A stretch of DNA of 64,000 nucleotides, taken from contig NW_024470382.1 in NCBI RefSeq assembly GCF_900496995.4, positions 682,001-746,000 on the forward strand, in the 5' to 3' direction. The stretch's first letter is position 1. Each line of letters begins with the position of its first letter. The DNA comes from Aquila chrysaetos chrysaetos. Taxonomy: Eukaryota > Chordata > Aves > Accipitriformes > Accipitridae. The notes under the pieces were generated by a model. It made no database searches and was not told the origin of the DNA. It worked only from the letters and a program-made list of their open reading frames with translations. Position numbers and translations under genes: made by a program. Positions 55,748-64,000 of the stretch are shown here, piece after piece.

Positions 55748-58700
55748 ATGGTGCGAGCCTGGGGGGCCGTGGTCCTCGCCTGCCTCCTCGTGCTGGCCCT
55801 GCAAGCCTGGGACGCCCAGGCTGCTCCAAGGCGAGCGCAGGGAGCAGGTAGGCAGGGGGGCAGGGGGCCAGCACCCAGCTCCGAGCAGGGCAGCGTGGCA
55901 TCCACCGCACCTCAGCGGGGCAGCAGTGGGGCCGGGGCTAGGGCTGGGTCCGGGAGAGCAGCTGGGTCAGGCTGAGCGAGCCAGGCAGACACCCTGTGGG
56001 GAGGCATAGAGGGGCTGCAGCTGCTTCGGGGGCGTTTTCTGGGTGAGCAGGGGAGCTGGGAGCGGCGGTGCGGGGTAAGAAACCCAGCGCTGAGTCCCTG
56101 CGGGACCCTCCCTGCCGCCCAGCCCAGTCTGCCCCCAGTATGTGTGTTGGGCTGGGGGTGGCGAGTAAGTGGTGCTGCAGGAGCCAGGCGACAGCCCGTG
56201 GCAGCGCTTCTCCCCGGGCTGGCTGCAGCCGTGCCCAGGGCCGTGGGTCTGGCCTTCAGCCTCGGGGACGTCCCGGAGGGGCGTGCTCAGGACTCGTCCG
56301 CTTGGGAAAATGGGAGCATTCCTGCTCCCCTTGGATGACCCGCAGGTCCCCAGCCCGGAGGAACACGCAGGGGTAGCGCTGGCGCAGCCTTTCACAGGCT
56401 CTTGTCCCCAAGAAGCGTGGGCGATCACTTTTTCCTCCAGTTTGTTGGTGTTGGCTTCCTCAGCCAGTTTAACAGAGTGATTCGATGGAATTTGTTACAA
56501 TGAAATCTGTGACTTAAAGATTCGAAAATGGCAAGGATCGCCCGAAACTTGCAGCAGGGTTGCACACAGGTGGAGGTTAAATCAAATCACACATGTGCAC
56601 AGACGGAGAATTCCTGAGGTTGGGGGGGAATCCCAGAGGTAAGAAGTATTCAGTCTTCATTTGTTACTGGCCTTTTGTATTTTTTAATATTTGGTTTGTT
56701 ATCTGTTAATGTTTTGTTGTGGTAGTTCAGCCTTCCAATGGCCAGCAGGCTCTTCTCTGTAAGAATCGTGAATGATCATTTTTTCCTCCGGGGCTACACG
56801 CTCCCACTTTAGTGTGGGCTTCCTTTTGTGTGTGTGAGAGGTCTGGTGAGAAGGCCCTGAGAGGCCGTATGTTTGTCCATCTGGTCCTTGAGGGGTGTTG
56901 CACATGGGCTGGAGACAGAGGTTTGAAAGCTGCCAGGTCCCAGCCAGGTCCCTCTGCAGCTTTGGACATCTCAGCCCGCGTCTGGGTCCCGTGTTGTTGC
57001 CTGACCCCCTTCCAGTCACTGCGGGTCACTAAGGAAGAGGTAGATCACAACATGCGATGGGAACGTTTTTCATCTCTGCTTGGTTACAGCTGTCCGTGGA
57101 GACAGGGGCTACTTGACTTCTCAACTTGAGCCTGTCCGTGAGCCTTGGGGTGATCCCACAGGTAAGGCCCTTCAGTGAATGAGCATTTACATTTTAATTT
57201 TCTGTTCCTGTGAAATTTAGCTTACTACTCTCTTGTCTGATGCTCAGGCAGGCAGAAGAGCAGAGAGGGAATGGGTCTGGCTCAGTGATGTGCCCCGGGG
57301 CGCTCTGCCTTGCTAAGCTGTCTTTGCCAGCCTCTCTGCCCCTGCAGTGCTTCTAGGGCTGGCCGCAAGGCCAGTGGGCATGTCGGGGTTGAGCTTGGAG
57401 CTGGTGTGAGCTCCAGGGAGTCCTTTCTCCTGACAGTTCCATGCCTGGTTAGTGGCCACTGCAGGCGCCCGGTAAATGTTTGCAAGATTCTCCTGAGTGG
57501 AAGGGAGAGGGGAGTGCTCTGGAGTAATCCTGTGTTTGAATTGCATTCACTGTCATTCAGATCTGAAGAAGTATGTTGGAAGTATTTCACGGGAGCTGCT
57601 CTGTCCTATGTTCATTTACAGATGTGGCTGCAGGCGATGGTTATCCAGCTTCCTGGCTGGGTTTCAGGGCTGACCCACAGGCAGGTCGCATGGGTACGTC
57701 ATGGCTTTTCACTTCTTTGAGAGCTGCCAGCTCAAAGTCCCAATGTCAGCCAGGTGCCTCTGCAGGTGTGAGCATACAGACCTGCATGTGCGTGCCGTGT
57801 CATGACGTGATCCCCTTGCATGTTCTGCTACTCAGTTATGACGATGTAGATCAGAACACGTGATGGTAACTTCTCGTGGGTGTTTGGTTGCAGACGTGGC
57901 CAGACAGAGGGCTTTTCCAGCTCCTTGGCTGAATCCTGGGCTGAATCCCAGCTGGCATCCCAGGGGTGAGTAGTCAGTCTTTATTGACTTGACAGAATAA
58001 GCACTCATTTTCAATATTTTATTCATGTGACTTTTACCTTCATAATTCCTGTTAATGTCCTCAAAGACGAAAGTATAAAGCTAAAATAGGGAACTATTCC
58101 CAAAAGATATCTGCAGTTCCAAAGGAAATCCTGAAAGACTTGGAGAAAGCAGCACCTGGTTAATGTATTTCACTCTGTTAACCGTACAGCTTGGGAAGCT
58201 GAGGTTTTAGATTCATGTGTGGACGTGCTGTAGCCTGCACAGCAGGAAGGGATCAGTCAGAGCCTCGCTGCAATGGCACTCGATTTCATGCCTTGCCTGG
58301 GCCGATGAGCCACAGAGATGATCCAGCACAGCGTCTGCTACCCGTTGTGGTTCTGGCTGAGTCCCAGAGGCAGCTGCTGCCCCAGTTGTACCATTACTGG
58401 TCAGAGCTGCTTTGTGCAGATGCTGGTATCCAGATGTCAGGAACCAGTGTGTGCTGAATTTCTGTTCAGCTCATGCACAGCCCAGTTTGCGGCTGGGCAA
58501 GTTCAAGGCAGGAATGACGTCCCAAGAAGTCTTGGCTGCCCTTTCCTAATGTTGGAAGTCAGGTGCAGATGCTGATTCTGCAGGCATTTGTTTGTGATTG
58601 ACGTTCAGCCTGCAGACTGATAGCTGTGGTAGGATGACTGTGACTGTTGGTGCTGCTCCCGGAGCATGTGAGGCACATGCGGAGGAGCTAATTGCTCATG

Positions 58701-61267
58701 AGCCATGAGAGGGCCAGCACCCTGCCAGTCGCTGGAGGGGAGAGGGCCCTTGGCTTGTGGAGATGATGCGCAAGCAGATTTCGGTCGCTGGGACCAGCAG
58801 GCTTTGCCTGGGCTGCAGGCAGGATTGATCCTCCAGCCGGGTTTGGAGCAGCCCAGGCTTCACAGCCTGGTCCAGCCCCTTTGCTCTCCCTGATGTCTGA
58901 GGACTTTCGGTGACACCTTGGGGTCAGGGGTGGGTTGCAGCCGGACACCCAGCTTGAGGCCGGACACCTCCCTTGAAGGCGGCCTTAAGTGGATCGTTCA
59001 GTTAATTCAGTCTTGGGTGGTTTAGCTCTCCATTTCTAGTTGTGTTTCAGAAAACTTGGCTGTGGTTTTCCTCTTGTTTTGGGGGACTTCACTGCCGCTT
59101 GTGAAAGTGCCCAGAACATGGTTGCAAGAGCTTGGGGGTCAGTCCACCGTGTGTGTCTGTTCCCCTTCCCGTGTGCTGGAGTTGTCACGGTGGGATGTGC
59201 TTCTCAGAAGGCCTCTTTCGCCAGCTGAGCTGGCTGCGGCTTTTTCCCATCCTCTTTGAAGGAAGCAATTTAGCATCATCTTGCAGTTTGCCAAAAATGC
59301 AGTACATGTAATGTGAACAAGAAGATCACACGTGCAATTTCCTGTTTCCCAGCAGGTCAGGTTTTGCTGTCTGTATTGGTAGAGTGAAAAGTGTCATGTG
59401 CTTAATTTTTTCTCTGTGAACGTCACATTCTTTGGACTAGATGCACTCCCCAAAGCCCAGGCTTTGTTTCTAAGCTTTATTAATGTATTTGGAGAGTATC
59501 GCCTCGTGAAGGTATCGTCTTCCTGATGAGGAACGGTTGCTTCTAATTGTCCCGCTTTCTTTCTACAGAGACCAACCGTGAGAGTGTGCAGAAGGAGGCC
59601 TTTCAGAAGGGAAGCAGGCACACCGTGCCAGTCTCCAATGAAGAAAGAGAGGCAATGCAAGAGACTGGCATGCCAGGTAATTGCTGTCCCGTGGTCATCC
59701 AGTGTCACCAGTCAGAATCACTGTGTGCCTGCAGGCTCTTCCCCCGGAGCCCGCTCTTGCATGTCATGTCAGCAGCCAAACCTGGAAGTGTTAGTGCAGA
59801 GAAGGTGTTGTCAAAGAAGCCAGGAGTGGCTCTCTGAGGACGACTGTCGTCTCTGGTGTGTGGAGGTTATTGCCAGCAGCGTGCCAGAGAGATGCTCTTA
59901 GACCTCTCTGGACGTGGTTAGAGATTGCTCACCTCCTGCCGCACCCAGTTCCCAGGAATTTAGGAACTTTGCCCTTTTGGGCGTGAGGTCATTTGGGGGC
60001 TACAACCCAGCCCTGCGCCACGCTCTCCCGGGGCCAGCCTTCCCGCAACGTGTGCATCGGGGCTGGGGGTGACAAGCAGGTGGCACTGCAGGAGCGAGGC
60101 AATACCCCGTGGGCTGGATCCCATCTTTCAGCCTCTGGGACGTCCTGAAGGGGAGTGCTCAGGAGATGTCCGCTTGGGAAAACAGGAGCATTTCTGCTCT
60201 ACCCCTGCAGTGCTGTTCGTTGGTTGACCCGCAGGTCCCCAGCACACAGCCCTGGCCTGCAGCCCAGAGGAACAGAGAGGTAGTGCTGGTGCAACTGCTC
60301 GCTGGCACGTGGGTTCTTCTCCCCGAGAAGTTTAAGCGATCCTTCTTGTCCTCTGGCGCTAAGACACCAGAGCCAGAGGCACCAACCACTGAAAAACAAA
60401 TCTCTTGGGCATGTGAAGCACACTGTGAGGCTATCCATAGCGCAGAGCACAGTAATGTGTGGCGTTGTCTTTTCTCCTGCAGGGGCAGATGCTGGGAGAA
60501 GGTCTGAGGCTGCTGGTCACGAATTGCTGCGCAAGTACTATATGCCAGTGACCGCAGTAGCCTTGGCTGTGGTGCTGTCTGGGCTAGTTGGATCTTGCGT
60601 AGTCATTTCACGGCTGAGGAAGAGAGACCCGTGAGTTGGCTTTTCCCCAGAGTTAGTTATTGCTGCAGTTGGCAATGGGGTATTTGCAGTTAGAGTATCC
60701 TGGAGTGCCAAGGCAGCTGCTGGCAGTACTCTGCTGAGATTTCTGCTGTAAGATTTTTTTACCTGGCCTCTTAATTCATATCAATGAGTAGTCTTTTCTG
60801 AAACCCATTTCTACAGAAGGAGCCAGGGAGATGAAGCAGCACTGGGACAAGCTGATACTGACTCTGCCTGGAAAAGTGAAGATCCAACTAGAGATAAAGG
60901 CAAAGCAGAGTCAGGAGAAGGAGCAAGAAAAGTTGAGGTTGCTCAAGAAAATGGGACTTTCAACAACAGCTCCAGCCCATCACCATGGCCTTTTGTGGCA
61001 GAGCTCACGCAGCTGTACAGGAGCGCGAGCGCAGACCCCTCACCTCTGCCCGCTTGTCCCAGCTGCTCTTTCACCGACGATACCTCTTCACTGGACACTT
61101 CGATTTCTCTCGACTCACCTCAGCCTAACCCCTTCTGGTGTCCCTGTCACCAGTTCAACAGGGATACTGTACCTCAGAAGATGAGTCTTTTTAGAGTAAA
61201 TAAAAAAACCATTTTGGCCAAAAGCAGTGCGTCCTTGGCTGTTTTGGCCGTTTCCGTCGGGGTATAA
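55748..61267 (+). CDS. Gene B: tandem copy of gene A, altered C-terminus
   Basis: Same exons shifted by 36257: 55748-55847, 57090-57161, 57622-57684, 57894-57965, 59569-59676, 60483-60630, 60817 onward. All splice sites are kept. Differences from gene A in coding sequence: one silent change in exon 1, G-to-D and R-to-W in exon 3, P-to-T in exon 5, and a 2-base deletion in the last exon near 61155. The deletion replaces the FPTGILYLRR end with FNRDTVPQKMSLFRVNKK and on to a stop at 61265-61267. The AATAAA at about 61198-61203 lies before that stop, so a normally cleaved mRNA would have no stop codon. A sequencing error is a real alternative. Confidence 0.55.
61198..61203 (+). terminator. Gene B polyadenylation signal (AATAAA)
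   Basis: Equivalent of the gene A signal at 24944-24949. Here it falls inside the shifted reading frame, upstream of the stop at 61265-61267. Confidence 0.55.
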
Positions 61268-61994
61268 CGCACAGAGCTGGGACCAGTGCTGGATCTGTGA
61301 GAGAAGCTGTCAGAGACCTGCGCTCCAGTGAGGGACCCCTTTGTCCCAGCATCAGCCTGGTTTCCCAGCTGGGGCTGTAAGAAGGCTTTCACCCACCAGA
61401 ATGGGGGCGTGCTGGTGGGACGCGAGATGCGAAGGGTTGTCCTTGAGCTGACTGGGGATGCTGCCCTGAATGAGGATGGACTGGGCAGAGAGGGAAGGGG
61501 GTGCTGGAAAGGATGGCCGACCAGCGCTGAGCATGTCAAGGAGGGCTGATGGGGTGGCAGAGGCTGGGGGGCTGGAGCAGCGTTCCCCACCCCAGACCTT
61601 GGAGATGATAAATGAGCGGAAAGCTGGAGTGGGGCTGGGTGGGAGAAGGAGTGGAAGGAATGTGGTATTGGTAACCAGGCTGGCATTAAAAATGGAACAG
61701 AGTATAACGAAATATTGATAATACTGTAAAAAGAAATGGGTTAAGCTTTGCAGACTGTCACCAAAGGGGAGGAACACCTTTGGAGTACATCTAAAGTCAC
61801 GCTGGCCAAATACAGCGGATCCCGTTAAGGATGACGTGGAGGCCTGACCTCGCTGGAGGTGATCCAGGGTGAGACCATTGGAGCTCTCTGGGACTTCAGC
61901 GGGCTGTGTGACCCAGTGTCTCCACCTGAGCTGGGAAGCCTCTCAGGGTAGATTTTGTGAGGACTGAGAGATCGTCTTTTGATGATTTCATGAG

Positions 61995-63815
61995 GGCTTA
62001 AAGCCTTGAACAAGGATTTTGACCCGAAAACGGGGCTTTGGGCCCTACAAATAGGTGTTTGGACACTCAAAATGAGGCCTTGGACATGAAGGAAATGGGG
62101 CTTTGAGCCCTAAGTAAGTGAGGCGTTTGTACCCTAACATGAGGGTTGGGACCCTAGCATGGAGTCTTTCAACCCTGGAATCAAGGATTTGGACCCTAGA
62201 AAGGAGGCTTTGGGACCTAAACCTGAGGCTTTGAGCCCTAAAAGGGGGTTCTGGACCCTCCAAATGAGGGTTTGGACACTCCAGATGTGGCTTGCACCCT
62301 AAAAATGCCTGTCTGGACCCTAAAAAGAGGCTTCGGACCCTGAACATGAGACTATGCAAACTAAAACTAAGCCTTTGCACCCTGAAAATGAGGGGTGTGG
62401 AGCCTAAAATGAGCATTTGGTAGGCAAAATGAAGACTTGGACCCTAGAAATGCGGCTTTGGACTCTACAAATGAGGCTTTGGACCTTCAAAATCAGACTT
62501 TGGGGCATAAAAATGATGCTGTGGGCCCTAGAAATGCATCTTTGAACCTTAAAAGCGTGAACCCTGGAACTTTGGACCCTCCAAATAAGGGTTTGGACAC
62601 TGCAGATGTGGCTAGGACCCTAAAAATGCCTGTCTGCATACTAAAAAAGCAGCTTTGGACCCTGAAAAAAAGGCATTTTTGGAGCCTGATGTGAGGCTTT
62701 GGAAGGCTAAGACTTTAGAAAGTAAACAATGAGGCTTTGGACCCTAGAAATGCAGCTTTGGACTCTATAAAGAGGCTTTGGACCATCAAAATCAGACTTT
62801 GGGCTTAAAAATGATGTTCTGGACCCTTTAAAATGAGCCGTTGAACCTTAAAAGCGTGAACCCTGGAACTTTAGGAATGAGGCTTTGGACCCTGACAGGG
62901 AGGGTTTGGACCCTAAAACTGAAACTTTGGGCCTGGAAAAAAGGCTGTGGGTACTAAAAGATGGGCTTGGGCCCTAAAACCAAGGACTGGGGCCCGAAAA
63001 CTGGGCTTTGGGGCCTAGAAATGGGTCTTTGGACGCTCAAAATGAGGCCTTGGACATGAAGGAAACGAGGCTTTGAGCCCCAGGTGAGGAGTCTGTAGCC
63101 TAAAATGAGGGTTGGGACCCTAGCATGGAGTCTTTCAACCCCGGAATCAAAGCTTTGGACCCTAGAAATGAGGCTTTGGGACCTAAACCTGAGGCGTTGA
63201 GCCCTAAAAGGGGGTTCTGGACCCTCCAAATGAGGGTTTGGACACTCCAGATGCAGCTTGGACCCTAAAAATGCCTGTCTGGAATCTAAACCTGATGCTT
63301 TGGACCCTGAATATGAGACTGTTGAAAATAAAACTGAGCCTTTACACTCTAAAAATGAGGGGTTGGTTGCCTAAAATGAGGCTTTGGAAAGTAAACACGA
63401 GGCTCTGGACCCTAGAAATGCAGGCTTTGGACTCTACAAATGAGGCTTTGGACCTTCCAAATCAGACTTTGGGGCTTAAAAATGATGCTCTGGACCCTTT
63501 AAAATGAGCCGTTGAACCTTAAAAGCGTAAACCCTCGAACTTAGGAATGACACTTTGGACCCTGAAAAGGAGGGTTTGGACCCTAAAACTGAAACTTTGG
63601 GCCTGGAAAAAAGGCTGTGGGTACTAAACAACAGGCTTGGACCCTAAATACGAGGATTTTAGTCCTCAACTGGGGCACTGGACCCTTACCATGAGGCTTT
63701 AGACGTGAAGGAAATATGCAGTTTTGCAGCCTAGAATGAGGCCTCGATAGCAGACTTTGGGCCTTCCAAATGATGGTCTGCGCCCTTGAAATGAGTCTTT
63801 GAACCTTTACGAAGC
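61995..63815 (+). repeat. 21-bp minisatellite, copy 2
   Basis: Second copy of 25740-27560, almost base for base. It has the same order of variant units and the same higher-order period of about 965 bases. Only a few one-base changes are visible, for example one extra base near 63423. Confidence 0.92.
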
Positions 63816-64000
63816 CTGTGATGGAATTACTCCTTCATTGTTTATAATGTTGAGCAGATGCATGGATTAGTAATGTTTCATAGTATTAATTCAGCAGGCT
63901 CTCAGTCACTTACTGAGGACCTGTGACGGGTAAGGGGTCTCTCTTCCTTGGGTACGGATCTGAAACCTTGAGAGGTGTCCCTGCTCGAGGGGACAGTCGC

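Larger units (their letters stand above)
49156..64000 (+). repeat. Large direct duplication, copy 2
   Basis: Collinear with 12930-27745 and cut by the window end. Identity is about 99 % except in 49156-49545 (many short indels) and in 55012-55380 (about 11-12 % different, inside the CR1). Both the LINE and the gene are duplicated with identical neighbours, so this is one event and not independent insertions. Confidence 0.97.

Overview
The window looks like avian nuclear DNA. It holds near-complete CR1 LINEs with typical avian CR1 ORF1 and ORF2 proteins, endogenous-retrovirus LTR fossils of types common in birds, CpG-island promoters, split genes and long minisatellites. Two runs of exactly 500 N (4484-4983, 48656-49155) are scaffold gaps. 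I cannot name the species. No tRNA, rRNA, CRISPR or bacterial-type gene was seen.

Layout. (1) 1-8780 is an inverted repeat around the first gap (arms 1-3702 and 4984-8780). It carries remains of a maestro-heat-like (MROH) gene and an old LTR. The arms differ mostly by small indels, so part of this may be an assembly artefact. (2) 9760-11420 runs from polypyrimidine repeat through a CTT/GTT microsatellite to a CpG-island promoter with five 62-bp repeats, each holding a ZNF143-type motif. An LTR fossil follows at 11430-12145. (3) 12880-14937 is a polypyrimidine minisatellite running straight into a near full-length CR1 (14938-19298). (4) 19491-24950 holds an unrecognised split gene (gene A, +) for a small type I membrane protein. 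(5) 25740-30345 is a 21-bp minisatellite interrupted by a CpG-island promoter and a CR1 tail. (6) 32079-35721 (-) is an intact eight-exon CCDC81-like gene (438 aa, two HU-type domains). (7) 36430-38390 holds ERV, LTR and CR1 fragments. (8) 38745-40385 is the same 21-bp minisatellite in reverse orientation, and 41391-46039 (-) is gene C, an old, partly decayed inverted paralogue of gene A. (9) 46317-47352 holds a CR1 fragment and an LTR with adjoining internal sequence. (10) From 49156 to the end, the block from about 12930 onward repeats at about 99 % identity with a 36.25-kb offset: polypyrimidine block, CR1, gene B (twin of gene A) and minisatellite.

History suggested by the sequence. An ancestral gene-plus-minisatellite block was duplicated in inverted orientation around the CCDC81-like gene (genes A and C). 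A CR1 then landed about 190 bp upstream of gene A. Much later the region was duplicated in tandem (gene B), or two haplotypes were placed end to end by the assembler. The main novelty is the A/B/C gene family: a signal peptide, a chain of short phase-1/phase-1 exons coding Pro/Gly-rich ectodomain segments, one membrane segment and a Ser/Pro/Cys-rich tail.
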